A stretch of DNA of 64,000 bases, taken from contig NZ_QVON01000002.1 of NCBI RefSeq assembly GCF_003426735.1, positions 186,001 to 250,000 on the forward strand, written 5' to 3'. Below are positions 8,399 to 17,745 of the stretch, piece after piece. The stretch is from Arenibacter sp. P308M17 (lineage in GTDB: Bacteria; Bacteroidota; Bacteroidia; Flavobacteriales; Flavobacteriaceae). Numbering within the stretch: position 1 is the stretch's first letter; every line of letters begins with the position of its first letter. The notes under the pieces were generated by a model. It saw only the letters and a list, made by a program, of their open reading frames with translations, was not told the origin of the DNA and searched no databases. Position numbers and translations under genes: made by a program.

Positions 8399-9748
8399 AT
8401 GCTGAATATTTCCCAAAATAAATTGAATGAAAAAGTAGATCTCTCAGGATTTAATTCCTTTAAAAGAGTTCTTCACGTTAGGCATTATAAACATTTTAAT
8501 CGGTTTTTATTGGCATCTGCGATTTTTGTAGGTATCGTACTTTTTTTACCATGGACACAGAATGTCAGGGGCAATGGATTTTTAACTACGCTGCACTTGG
8601 ATCAAAGACCTCAGACTATACAGTCGCCCATACCCGGTAGAATTGAAAAATGGTTTGTAAAGGAAGGCGACTTTGTGGAAAAAGGGGATACCATATTATA
8701 CATTTCGGAAATTAAGAATGAATACTTCGATCCAAATTTAGTATCCAGGACCGGACAACAAATTACCGCCAAGACAAAGGCTGTTTCCTCTTACGAAGGA
8801 AAGGTTAAGGCCTTAAACTCCCAAATTAAGGCACTGGATAAGGAACGGATCTTTAAATTAACACAAGCCAAGAACAAATTGATGCAGGCCGGATTAAAGG
8901 TTCAGAGCGATAGTATAGATTTGGAAGCGGCAAAAACCAATCTTAATATTGCCAAAATACAATATGAACGTATTGAACAGTTGGCGAAGGAGGGATTAAA
9001 GGCTATCACCGATGTTGAGGAAAAGAAACTTAAATTACAGGAATCCCAGGCCAAATTAATTTCTCAGAAAAATAAACTGCTTACTGCGAGAAATGAAATA
9101 ATCAATGCCGAAGTGGAAATCAACAGAATTGAAGCGGAATATACGGATAAGATCTCCAAAGCCCAGAGCGATATGTTTACGGCACAGTCGGATCAATATG
9201 ATTCCGAAGCCCAGGTTTCAAAATTGGAAAATGAGTATACCAATTACGAAATGCGCAGTAATCTCTATTATGTAAGAGCTGTGCAAAGTGGTTATATAAA
9301 CAAGGCTATACAAGGGGGGTTGGGGGAGACCATCAAGGAAGGCGATCGTTTGGTAGGGATTATGCCGGGCAAATATGATATGGCCGTAGAAACTTATGTT
9401 GCTCCCTTGGATCTACCCTTGATCCATGTAGGTGAAAAATTTAGGATACAGTTTGATGGCTGGCCGGCTATAGTTTTTAGTGGTTGGCCCAATGTTTCCT
9501 ATGGTACCTATGGAGGAACCGTAGTGGCCATAGAGACCTTTATCAGTGAAAATGGTAAATACCGTGTTTTATTGGCACCCGACCCAAGTGATCATCCTTG
9601 GCCAAAGGATATTCGTGTAGGATCTGGCGCCAATACCATTGCCCTGCTAGAGGATGTCCCAATTTGGTATGAATTATGGAGACAGTTGAATGGCTTTCCG
9701 CCCAATTATTACCAACCTATTAATGCTACATCAAAAGAAGTAAAATGA
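8399..9748 (+). CDS. HlyD-family membrane fusion (periplasmic adaptor) protein
   Basis: A 449-residue adaptor linking the inner-membrane ABC protein to an outer-membrane TolC channel. One membrane helix lies at ~37-56, followed by a lipoyl-like half domain (TIQSPIPGRIEKWFVKEGDFVEKGD, near residues 75-100), a long alpha-helical coiled-coil hairpin (~120-275, rich in Lys, Glu, Ala and Gln), the second lipoyl half and a beta-barrel part. It starts 6 nt after the ABC stop and overlaps the TolC start by 4 nt (ATGA), so the three are translationally coupled. Transported substrate unknown. Confidence 0.9.
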   Translation: MLNISQNKLNEKVDLSGFNSFKRVLHVRHYKHFNRFLLASAIFVGIVLFLPWTQNVRGNGFLTTLHLDQRPQTIQSPIPGRIEKWFVKEGDFVEKGDTILYISEIKNEYFDPNLVSRTGQQITAKTKAVSSYEGKVKALNSQIKALDKERIFKLTQAKNKLMQAGLKVQSDSIDLEAAKTNLNIAKIQYERIEQLAKEGLKAITDVEEKKLKLQESQAKLISQKNKLLTARNEIINAEVEINRIEAEYTDKISKAQSDMFTAQSDQYDSEAQVSKLENEYTNYEMRSNLYYVRAVQSGYINKAIQGGLGETIKEGDRLVGIMPGKYDMAVETYVAPLDLPLIHVGEKFRIQFDGWPAIVFSGWPNVSYGTYGGTVVAIETFISENGKYRVLLAPDPSDHPWPKDIRVGSGANTIALLEDVPIWYELWRQLNGFPPNYYQPINATSKEVK

Positions 9749-11151
9749 TAAACAAACTGTTCTTGTTTTTATTTTTATTTACAACACCATTTACTCGGGC
9801 CCAGCAGTTGGACACGGTGGTACTTAATTTTAAGGAATATTTGGGGTATATAAAAAAGTATCATCCCATTGCAAAACAAGCGGAACTTAAAATTGGGGAG
9901 GCTCAGGCCAATTTAATGAAATCAAGGGGTGGATTTGATCCTAAAATAGAAGTAGACTACCACCTTAAGGAATTTAAAGGAACCGAGTATTACCAAAGAT
10001 TCAATGCTACTTTTAAAGTTCCAACCTGGTATGGGATAGAATTTAAGGCCAATTTTGAACAAAATGATGGGGCCTATTTAAATCCATCGGAAAATTTACC
10101 CGAGGACGGATTATATAGTGCCGGTGTTTCCTTTTCGCTTGGGCAGGGACTATGGATAAATGATAGAATGGCAACCCTTAAAAGTGCAAAAATTTTTAGG
10201 GAACAGAATAGAGCGGAAAGGGATATTTTGGTGAACGAGGTTTTGTACAATGCTTCCTTGGCATATTTTGATTGGTTGCAATCCTTTAGGGAAAAGGATA
10301 TTTATGAAAGATTTTTAGCGAATGCCAAGGAACGCTACAAGGGAGTACGGCAGAATGCCATAGCAGGGGTTGTTCCTTCTATCGATACCCTTGAAGCCAA
10401 GATCATTGTACAGGACCGGGCCCTGAATTTGGAACAGGCCAAGATAATTTTGTCCAACAAGTCCTTGCTGCTCGCTACTTTTTTATGGACCAACAACAAT
10501 ATTCCAATAGAGTTACAACCCAATGTAATTCCTGATATTCACATGGAAAGGGATATTGATGTAACCCTAGAAATTTTAGGAAAACCCTTGGACAGTATTG
10601 TCATTGAAGATCACCCAAAACTTAAAGCATTGAATTATAAAATAGAAAGTTTAAAAATAGACAGACGTTTAAAAAGCAACAAATTGTTGCCTACAATTGA
10701 TTTGGAATACAATTTCTTAACGGAAAATCCGGATTATTTCAATTCATTTGGCAATCAACAATACAAAGGTGGAGTTAACTTTCAATTGCCCTTGTTTATG
10801 CGAAAAGAACGCGGCAATCTTAGGTTAACGGACTTTAAATTACAGGATGCCCAATTGGAAGCTACCAATACTAGTGTGCGGATAAAAAACAATATACTGG
10901 CCATCTACATGGAACTGGATTCCTTTTACCGGCAACAGGATCTTATAGAAAACATGGTACAGGACTACCGCTTATTGTTTTTTGCGGAAGAAAGAAAGTT
11001 TAGTTTTGGGGAAAGTTCATTGTTTCTCATTAATTCTAGGGAAAGTAAACTCCTGGAAGCGGAATTGAAAAAAAACATAATTCAAAATAAATTCAGTATT
11101 ACCAAGGCTAAGCTATTTAAAAGTTTGGCCATTAATCCTGTGGATTTGTAG
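9745..11151 (+). CDS. TolC-family outer membrane efflux protein
   Basis: A 468-residue outer-membrane factor with a signal peptide ending near TRAQQ (residue 20). The two-fold repeat of helical hairpins and beta-strands typical of TolC is visible (residues ~30-240 and ~260-468; e.g. KAEIIVQDRALNLEQAK-like helices and LPTIDLEYNF strands). Its ATG overlaps the HlyD stop codon. It completes the tetR-ABC-hlyD-tolC export operon. Confidence 0.88.
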   Translation: MINKLFLFLFLFTTPFTRAQQLDTVVLNFKEYLGYIKKYHPIAKQAELKIGEAQANLMKSRGGFDPKIEVDYHLKEFKGTEYYQRFNATFKVPTWYGIEFKANFEQNDGAYLNPSENLPEDGLYSAGVSFSLGQGLWINDRMATLKSAKIFREQNRAERDILVNEVLYNASLAYFDWLQSFREKDIYERFLANAKERYKGVRQNAIAGVVPSIDTLEAKIIVQDRALNLEQAKIILSNKSLLLATFLWTNNNIPIELQPNVIPDIHMERDIDVTLEILGKPLDSIVIEDHPKLKALNYKIESLKIDRRLKSNKLLPTIDLEYNFLTENPDYFNSFGNQQYKGGVNFQLPLFMRKERGNLRLTDFKLQDAQLEATNTSVRIKNNILAIYMELDSFYRQQDLIENMVQDYRLLFFAEERKFSFGESSLFLINSRESKLLEAELKKNIIQNKFSITKAKLFKSLAINPVDL

Positions 11152-11553
11152 CCACCTAACAATTAGTTGGACCATTATATTAAATTCTTGCCTAATATTA
11201 CCATATGGGTTCAATGGCAAATCGTTGCATGATTGAACAAAATGTGTCATTTGAATATTTAGGTGGTTTTTAGTTCACTTATTGAATAGAATAAAGGAAC
11301 TATTGACACAAAAAGGAAAGATATTTTCATTGAAAATGGTCTATTTCGTATAGACTTTGCTTTTGATACTATTGAATGGATTTAGAAGTTTGAATGAATA
11401 AAAATTTTTGACCTCTTAAACTGAATTCAAATTTATTCAAAAGCAATGGAGAATTATGGAGAGTAGAATATTTTTTTTTAGTCCGTTTTTACGATATTAG
11501 TCGAATATTCAAGATACTATAATCAATACAATGATACAATCTTTATAAAAGCC
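11152..11553. other. Intergenic gap, no gene seen
   Basis: About 400 AT-rich bases between the TolC gene and the esterase gene. I see no convincing hairpin terminator or small coding sequence, and no clear TAnnTTTG box just before the esterase gene. Confidence 0.5.
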
Positions 11554-12372
11554 ATGAAAAAGCTGGTCATATACATTTTTTTGGTAGTGTTGCCGTTGTA
11601 TGTCAATGGCCAGTCCTTTCATTACAGGACCTTGGAGAATATATATTACTACGATTCCCAAACGGCAGATGGGACCCTATATATGAAAGAAAAAAATCTC
11701 TTGGACATCTATTATCCGGAAGCGGATCGCAAAGTCCCGGTGGTCATTTGGTTTCACGGAGGAGGATTGACTGCCGGTCAGAAGGAAATTCCAGCGGCTT
11801 TGAAGGATAACGGTTTTTGTGTGGTCGGGGTAGGCTATAGGCTATCTCCAAAGGTAAAGGGTGCCACCTGCATTGCCGATGCCGCTGCTGCCATTGCTTG
11901 GGTATATAAGAATATTGATCGTTATAATGGCGATCCCGATCAGCTATTTGTCTCGGGACATTCTGCTGGTGGATATTTGGCATTAATGGCCGTAATGGAC
12001 AAAAGCTGGCTAGCGAAATATAATTTGGATTCCGATCTTATAGCAGGCCTGGTGCCCTTTAGTGGCCATACCATTACCCATTTTACCATAAGACAGGAAC
12101 AAGACATACCTGGGGAACAACCTATTATCGATAAGCTGGCACCCCTATATCATGTTAGAAAAAATGCCCCGCCCACCTTATTGATTACCGGGGATAGGGA
12201 AAAGGAAATGTTGGGCCGCTATGAGGAGAATGCCTATTTCTATAGAATGATGAAAGTTTCAGGCCATCAGGACATTAGCTTGTACGAAATGGATGGTTAT
12301 GGACATAATATGACCGGACCGGCCTTTCCCTTATTGATCGATTTTATAAAATCCAAAACGAATATTGACTAG
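11554..12372 (+). CDS. Secreted alpha/beta hydrolase (esterase/lipase, HSL-like)
   Basis: A 272-residue exported hydrolase with a signal peptide ending VNGQ (residues 1-20). It has the oxyanion-hole HGGG (VIWFHGGGLTAGQ), the nucleophile elbow GHSAGG, an acid in TGDREKEM and a C-terminal His in GYGHNMTGP, which is the catalytic set of HSL-type esterases such as carbohydrate acetyl/feruloyl esterases. The position between sugar-acid genes suggests de-esterification of a polysaccharide or oligosaccharide, which is inference. It is 108 nt upstream of glycerate kinase in the same direction. Confidence 0.85.
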   Translation: MKKLVIYIFLVVLPLYVNGQSFHYRTLENIYYYDSQTADGTLYMKEKNLLDIYYPEADRKVPVVIWFHGGGLTAGQKEIPAALKDNGFCVVGVGYRLSPKVKGATCIADAAAAIAWVYKNIDRYNGDPDQLFVSGHSAGGYLALMAVMDKSWLAKYNLDSDLIAGLVPFSGHTITHFTIRQEQDIPGEQPIIDKLAPLYHVRKNAPPTLLITGDREKEMLGRYEENAYFYRMMKVSGHQDISLYEMDGYGHNMTGPAFPLLIDFIKSKTNID

Positions 12373-12480
12373 AATGACTTTAAGTTTTAAGAAATGGATA
12401 TCATTTTTCACTTTCCAATATCTTGTAAACCGTCCCCTGGTATCTATTAAAAAAAATAAACTGGAGCCAATCCACATACA

Positions 12481-13620
12481 ATGAAAATAGTAATAGCCCC
12501 TGACTCTTTTAAGGAATGTTTATCGGCACGGGAAGTTTCCCGCAGCATTGCCATCGGAATACGAAAGATGGCACCGATGGCGGAAATCATCGAAATTCCG
12601 ATATCGGATGGCGGGGAAGGAGTTCTGGATACCCTTTTGGGCGGGTCTGGGGGCAAAAGGATTACGGTTTCCGTTATGGACCCCCTTATGCGGCCCATAA
12701 TGTCCGAATATGGTATTTTAGAGGATAAAAAAACGGCCGTTATCGAGATGGCCAGAGCCTCTGGACTGGAACTGCTAAAAGAATCCGAAAAGGATCCTTT
12801 AATAACAACAAGCTTTGGTACAGGACAGTTGATCAAGGATGCCTTGAATAAAGGCTGTAATAAGATTATTATCGGTATAGGAGGAAGCGCCACCAATGAT
12901 GGGGGAGCCGGAATGGCCAGGGCACTGGGAGCCAAATTTCTGGACAAAAGGGGCGAAGAAATCCCTGAGGGAGGTGGCAGTTTAGATCGATTGAACACCA
13001 TAGATCTGACTTTTTTTGACAAGAGAATTCATAATTGCGAGCTAATCGTTGCCTGCGATGTATCCAATCCCCTTACCGGTGCAAATGGTGCCTCTATGGT
13101 TTACGGAGGACAAAAAGGGGGAAGTAAGGGAGACTTGAAAATTTTGGACAACAACCTTGCCCATTATGCCAATTGCATCGAGTCTCTATTGGGAATCGAT
13201 ATCGACCAGGTACCTGGATCCGGAGCGGCCGGAGGTAGCGGTGCGGGATTAATGGCTTTTTTAAAGGGAAAATTGGTAAATGGGATCGAATTAATCCTGC
13301 AGACCCTTAAAATTGAAGAACATATAAAAGGGGCCCACCTGGTATTTACCGGCGAAGGAAAAATAGATGAACAGACCCTACACGGCAAAACTATTTCAGG
13401 GATTGCCGCCATGGCAAAAAAACATGAAGTGCCGGTAATCGTGATTACTGGAAAAATAGGGGAGGGAATTGAGGAAATATATAAAATGGGCGTTCATGCC
13501 GTATTTTCCATAGTAAACCAACCTATGGAGTTACAGGAGGCTATGGATAAAGCTCCTGAGTTGATTCAGGACTGTGCCAAAAATATTATGTCCACCATTA
13601 TGTGCTTTGACAAGGGTTAG
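12481..13620 (+). CDS. Glycerate kinase (GarK/GlxK family)
   Basis: A 379-residue cytoplasmic glycerate kinase of the GarK/GlxK family. Typical segments are the start IAPDSFKECLSA, SDGGEGVLDTL, IIGIGGSATNDGGAGMARALG, GSGAAGGSGAGL and VFTGEGKIDEQTLHGK. It phosphorylates D-glycerate, giving 2-phosphoglycerate in most family members. It could complete the route aldolase - hydroxyacid dehydrogenase - glycerate kinase with the minus-strand genes at 3.7-5.5 kb. Full length and intact. Confidence 0.93.
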   Translation: MKIVIAPDSFKECLSAREVSRSIAIGIRKMAPMAEIIEIPISDGGEGVLDTLLGGSGGKRITVSVMDPLMRPIMSEYGILEDKKTAVIEMARASGLELLKESEKDPLITTSFGTGQLIKDALNKGCNKIIIGIGGSATNDGGAGMARALGAKFLDKRGEEIPEGGGSLDRLNTIDLTFFDKRIHNCELIVACDVSNPLTGANGASMVYGGQKGGSKGDLKILDNNLAHYANCIESLLGIDIDQVPGSGAAGGSGAGLMAFLKGKLVNGIELILQTLKIEEHIKGAHLVFTGEGKIDEQTLHGKTISGIAAMAKKHEVPVIVITGKIGEGIEEIYKMGVHAVFSIVNQPMELQEAMDKAPELIQDCAKNIMSTIMCFDKG

Positions 13621-13688
13621 ATAAGCGGAATAAAAGGAAAGTAAAAAAAGTTGAACAAAAACGATTAAATCAAAAAATAATAGGAATT

Positions 13689-14549
13689 ATGCCAAATCGA
13701 TGGACAGGTAAGGGGAACCCTTACACAAAACAAGAAGTTAGGGACAGGCTGCAGGCAGTGGTGGACCAAAAAAAGGCCATTATAGCTGCCGGCGCGGGCA
13801 CGGGCATCAGCGCGAAATTCATAGAGAAGGGGGGCGCGGACCTGATCATCATCTACAATTCGGGGAGGTTCCGGATGTCGGGCCACGGCTCCACGGCGGG
13901 GATGATGGCCTATGGGGACGCCAACGCGGTGGCCATGGAGATCGGGGAGTTCGAGGTGCTGCCCGTAGTGGAGGAAATTCCCGTAATATGCGGGGTGCAC
14001 GGGAGCGACCCGAGAAGAAGGATGTGGCACTTTCTGGGAAAGGTGAAGGACATGGGCTTCTCGGGGGTCAATAATTTCCCGACACATTCCATTATCGACG
14101 GGCATTTCAGAAGGGTGCTGGAGGAAACGGGAATGAGCTTCCAAAAGGAGGTGGACATGGTGGAACTGGCCACCAAAATGGACCTGTTCTCCATCGTATA
14201 TGTAGGAAAACCGGAGGAGGCCGTACAGATGGCGGGTGTGGGGGCCGATGCCGTCATCGCCCATGTGGGGACCACGGTGGGGGGATCCATAGGGGTCACC
14301 AGCGCCACCGCCAGTATGGACGATGCCCTGGAGCGCACGCAGAAGATCGTGGATGCCGTGAAGAGGGCGAACCCCGATACCTTCCTTCTTGCCCACGGGG
14401 GGCCGATCAACACCCCGGCGGACGTGAAGTACGTACTGGAGCACTGCAAGGGACTGCACGGCTTTGTGGGGGCGTCCTCTTTGGAGCGGATGGGAGTGGA
14501 ACGGTCGTTGACCGATCTGACCAGGGAATTCAAGGCCCTGACCCTATAG
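13689..14549 (+). CDS. Phosphoenolpyruvate hydrolase-like TIM-barrel protein
   Basis: A 286-residue cytoplasmic TIM-barrel protein of the family annotated as phosphoenolpyruvate hydrolase (the domain often fused to Tm-1/UPF0261 proteins). Recognisable segments are IIAAGAGTGISAKFIEKGGAD, NNFPTHSIIDGHFR, HVGTTVGGSIGVTSA and LLAHGGPINTPADV. Here it stands alone. The first ~95 bases have ordinary AT-rich composition, then the gene turns strongly GC-rich from about 13785. The cupin gene starts 7 nt after its stop, so the two are co-transcribed. Real substrate is uncertain. Confidence 0.8.
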   Translation: MPNRWTGKGNPYTKQEVRDRLQAVVDQKKAIIAAGAGTGISAKFIEKGGADLIIIYNSGRFRMSGHGSTAGMMAYGDANAVAMEIGEFEVLPVVEEIPVICGVHGSDPRRRMWHFLGKVKDMGFSGVNNFPTHSIIDGHFRRVLEETGMSFQKEVDMVELATKMDLFSIVYVGKPEEAVQMAGVGADAVIAHVGTTVGGSIGVTSATASMDDALERTQKIVDAVKRANPDTFLLAHGGPINTPADVKYVLEHCKGLHGFVGASSLERMGVERSLTDLTREFKALTL

Positions 14550-14556
14550 TCCGCCT

Positions 14557-14967
14557 ATGGAAAAGAATTGGAAATTCGTCAGGGAAAAAGACCAGGTGTT
14601 CGAAACGGCCTTCGGGCGGGACCATTACTGGCACTACCGCCCGGATACCATGGAAGGGGCCGGTTCCTATATGGTAAGGGTGGCGGTGCCCGAGGGCGGG
14701 GGCCACAACTTCCACGTGCACCCGGAAATGCACGAGATCCTCTATGTGCTCAGGGGCACTGCCGAACAGTGGATAGAGGACGAGATGCAGCTGTTGGGCC
14801 CGGGCGACTCCGTTTATATAGGCGCGGGTGTGGCCCACGGCACCTTTAACGCCGGGGAGGGGGAACTGGAATTTTTGGCCATCCTGTCCCCGCCGGAAGG
14901 GTGGGGAGCGGGTACTGTAGATGTAAGTGAAAACGAACCCTATTCGGGATACCGGCCACGGATCTGA
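14557..14967 (+). CDS. Small cupin-domain protein
   Basis: A 136-residue single-domain cupin. Cupin motif 1 is visible as HNFHVHPEMHEILYVLRG (metal ligands His, His, Glu) and motif 2 as PGDSVYIGAGVAHGTFN (His). There is no signal peptide, so it is cytoplasmic, acting as an isomerase, dioxygenase or sugar-binding protein on an unknown substrate. It is translated from the same GC-rich operon as the TIM-barrel gene upstream and lies 87 nt before the large copper-domain lipoprotein. Confidence 0.85.
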   Translation: MEKNWKFVREKDQVFETAFGRDHYWHYRPDTMEGAGSYMVRVAVPEGGGHNFHVHPEMHEILYVLRGTAEQWIEDEMQLLGPGDSVYIGAGVAHGTFNAGEGELEFLAILSPPEGWGAGTVDVSENEPYSGYRPRI

Positions 14968-14991
14968 TGGCAAAAAAAATAAAACGGAAGC

Positions 14992-15010
14992 GCCCCGGCC
15001 TGGCCGGGGC
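14992..15010. other. GC-rich perfect hairpin inside operon
   Basis: gccccggcc-t-ggccggggc is a perfect 9-bp palindrome between the cupin stop and the copper-lipoprotein start. On the plus strand no T-run follows, but on the minus strand it is followed by a T-rich tract. It could be an intra-operon attenuator or mRNA stabiliser, or a processing site; function not shown. Confidence 0.45.
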
Positions 15011-15054
15011 AATCCATAACATAAAAACCGAAAACGAAATTGAAACCATTAAAA

Positions 15055-17745
15055 ATGAAGAATACCACCGCTTACCTTTCAGTCCTATTATGCGCAACGA
15101 TGGCACTGTCCGGTTGTTCCGGGGAAAAGGCGCCGCCGCCGCCCCTGACCTATACGGGAGTGGACCCCAGGGTCCAGGATCCGTTGAGCCCCGAGGACAG
15201 CCAAAGGCACATCCAGCTCCCGGAGGGCTTCAGGGCGGAGCTATACGCCGCCGAGCCCGATATCATCAACCCCATCGCCTTCACCTGGGACGAGAGGGGC
15301 AGGCTGTGGGTAGTGCAGTCCAAGGACTATCCCCACGGACTGGCCAACGATGTGGGCGGCGATAGGATCACCATCTGCGAGGACACCGATGGGGACGGCA
15401 GGGCCGATAAGTTCACCGATTTTGCCACGGACCAGAACCTGACCACGGGGATCGTCCTGGCAAAGGGCGGCGCCATTGTGGCCCAGGCCCCGAATATGGT
15501 CTTTCTGGAGGATACCGACGGGGACGACAGGATGGACGGAAGGACCGTCCTGTTCGATGGCTTCGGGACCTTTGACACCCATGCCGGTCCTTCCAACCTG
15601 CGCTACGGGGTGGACAACATGATCTGGGGCTCGGTGGGCTATTCGGGCTTCGGGAACCGGTTCGGGGGGGGACCGGTAGAGTTCAAGATGGGCGTCTACA
15701 GGTTTTCCAGGGACGGCTCCTATTTTGAGCCCGTGGGCCAGTTCAACAACAATACCTGGGGCCTCGGCTTCAACGAGAACTTCGAAGTGTTCGGGTCCAC
15801 GGCCAACAACAACCACTGCTGTTATGTGGGGATCCCATTAAAACATTACGGTTATCTGGACAAACTGCCTTCCTGGGCGGTCAATGCCGATTTTATCCAG
15901 GGGCACTACGAAATAAGTCCCGTGGATACCGTTCCATTGCAGCAGGTGGACGTAAGGGGCGGCTATACCGCGGCCTCCGGGGCCAATTTCTATACGGCGG
16001 GGAACTATCCGGAGGAATACCGGAACCAGATGTACGTGAGCGAGCCTACGGGCCACCTGGTGCACATTGCGAAGATCGTCAGGGACGGGGCGGGCTACAA
16101 GGAGGTGGACGGCGGCAATATCTTTGCCAGTACCGATGCCTGGACGGCCCCCGTATTCGCGGAGACCGGTCCGGACGGGAACCTGTGGGTGGCGGACTGG
16201 TACAACCCGGTGATCCAGCACAACCCGGACAAGCGGGGGATGGACAACCAGATCTGGAACGCGGACAAGGGCGAGGGCAACGCCCATATAAACAAGCTGC
16301 GCGACTATGGCCACGGCAGGATATACGTCATCGTCCATGAGGACGGCGACGGCCCGGACATTACTTCCCTGGACCCCGAAGACGACGGGGCGCTATTGGA
16401 GGCGCTGCAGAGCGACAATATGTTCTGGCGGACCACGGCGCAACGGTTGATAGTGGAGAACAGGAAGGTGTCCCTGGTCCCGGACCTCATAGAACTGGCC
16501 GGGAACAATGATAACATTGGCGAGAGCGGCCCCAATGCCGGGGCCCTGCACGCCCTGTGGACCTTAAAGGGACTGGGGGCCCTTAACGGTAGCAATGCCG
16601 CTGCAAGCGGGGTGGTGGAAAAAGCACTGGCCAATGGTTCCTATGCCGTAAAAAGGGCCGCACTGGCCCTGTTGCCGGCCACTGTGGAAAGCAGTGAAAT
16701 CCTGGCCTCGTCCGGCCTTGTAAGCAGTCCGGACCTACAGGTCAGGCTGGCGGCACTGCTCCGGGCGGGGGAACTGCCGGAATCGAACGCCCTGTACACG
16801 GAGATAGAAAAAATTGCCCGGGACGGTTCCAGTATTTCCGATAAATGGATCAATGCCGCCATTAAAATTTATTTCAGGGAATCCAACTCCGAGGCGGTGG
16901 ACCCTGCCTCGGTGGAAATGGTCGTCCCCTCGGCCGGGGAAAAGAAATCCATATGGAAGTATACTACCAACAAGCCGGCGGACAACTGGACGAAGTCGGG
17001 CTTCGACGATTCGTCATGGAAAGAGGGGGCGGCCAAGTTCGGGGGCGACGGCATCAATGGCGCCAACACCCCATGGGGCAGTCCCGATATCTGGATGCGC
17101 AAGGAAGTGTCCATTACGGACGAAATTATCGAACCGGTGCTGAAGATCGCCCATGACGACGACTATGAAGTTTACGTCAACGGACAGCTCCTGATCGCGG
17201 AAGCGGGCTCCACCGAGGACTATAAGTACATAAAGCTGGATAGTGAAAAGGGACAATTGTTCAAAAAGGGAAAGAACCTTATCGCGGTGCACTGTACCAA
17301 TACCGGGGGGGACCAGTTCATCGATCTGGGCATAGGCAAGGTCGGGAAGATCAGGGCCGATGTCACCTTTGTGCTCAATACCGTGGATCAGGAAATGGCC
17401 TTCGATAAAAGGACGCTCCATGCCACCGCCGGACAGACCGTGGAGATCGTCCTGAACAATAGGGACCAGATGTCCCATAATCTCGTGGTGGTCCAGCCCG
17501 GCAGCCTGGAGACCTTCGGGGCCATGGTGGACGGGTTCCTGAAAAATCCGGAAGCCGAGAAAATGGGCTATGTACCCAAATCGAGGTACGTACTGGGCGC
17601 TACCGATATGTTGGCACCGGGCGTTACGGGGTCCGTAATTTTTAAACTTCCGGACACCCCGGGCACCTACCCCTTTGTGTGCACCTTTCCCGGGCACTGG
17701 CGCATGATGCAAGGGGTCATTGTGGTAACGGCCCCCGGGGCATGA
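15055..17745 (+). CDS. Large lipoprotein: PVC-type dehydrogenase-like beta-propeller, HEAT-like region and blue-copper domain
   Basis: An 896-residue lipoprotein (lipobox ALSGC, Cys near residue 21) from the ATG at 15055; a TTG five codons upstream is less likely. Residues ~45-435 match the membrane-bound dehydrogenase-like propeller common in Planctomycetes and Bacteroidota (LPEGFRAELYAAEPDI, FTWDERGRLWVVQSKDYP, EDTDGDGRADKF). A helical HEAT-like region (~450-610) and a jelly-roll segment (~640-770) follow. The last ~110 residues are plastocyanin/azurin-like with copper ligands His (MSHNLVV) and CTFPGHWRMM (Cys, His, Met). Many relatives end in a CxxCH cytochrome domain; none is seen here. 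GC-rich like the two genes before it. Likely periplasmic or outer-membrane oxidation of a sugar-like substrate, inferred. Confidence 0.8.
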   Translation: MKNTTAYLSVLLCATMALSGCSGEKAPPPPLTYTGVDPRVQDPLSPEDSQRHIQLPEGFRAELYAAEPDIINPIAFTWDERGRLWVVQSKDYPHGLANDVGGDRITICEDTDGDGRADKFTDFATDQNLTTGIVLAKGGAIVAQAPNMVFLEDTDGDDRMDGRTVLFDGFGTFDTHAGPSNLRYGVDNMIWGSVGYSGFGNRFGGGPVEFKMGVYRFSRDGSYFEPVGQFNNNTWGLGFNENFEVFGSTANNNHCCYVGIPLKHYGYLDKLPSWAVNADFIQGHYEISPVDTVPLQQVDVRGGYTAASGANFYTAGNYPEEYRNQMYVSEPTGHLVHIAKIVRDGAGYKEVDGGNIFASTDAWTAPVFAETGPDGNLWVADWYNPVIQHNPDKRGMDNQIWNADKGEGNAHINKLRDYGHGRIYVIVHEDGDGPDITSLDPEDDGALLEALQSDNMFWRTTAQRLIVENRKVSLVPDLIELAGNNDNIGESGPNAGALHALWTLKGLGALNGSNAAASGVVEKALANGSYAVKRAALALLPATVESSEILASSGLVSSPDLQVRLAALLRAGELPESNALYTEIEKIARDGSSISDKWINAAIKIYFRESNSEAVDPASVEMVVPSAGEKKSIWKYTTNKPADNWTKSGFDDSSWKEGAAKFGGDGINGANTPWGSPDIWMRKEVSITDEIIEPVLKIAHDDDYEVYVNGQLLIAEAGSTEDYKYIKLDSEKGQLFKKGKNLIAVHCTNTGGDQFIDLGIGKVGKIRADVTFVLNTVDQEMAFDKRTLHATAGQTVEIVLNNRDQMSHNLVVVQPGSLETFGAMVDGFLKNPEAEKMGYVPKSRYVLGATDMLAPGVTGSVIFKLPDTPGTYPFVCTFPGHWRMMQGVIVVTAPGA

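Noticed and set aside
13665-17712. Long open frames on the minus strand across the GC-rich block (for example 13665-14459 and 17014-17712)
   Set aside because: They are opposite real plus-strand genes with clear domains; GC-rich codons make stop-free shadow frames common.
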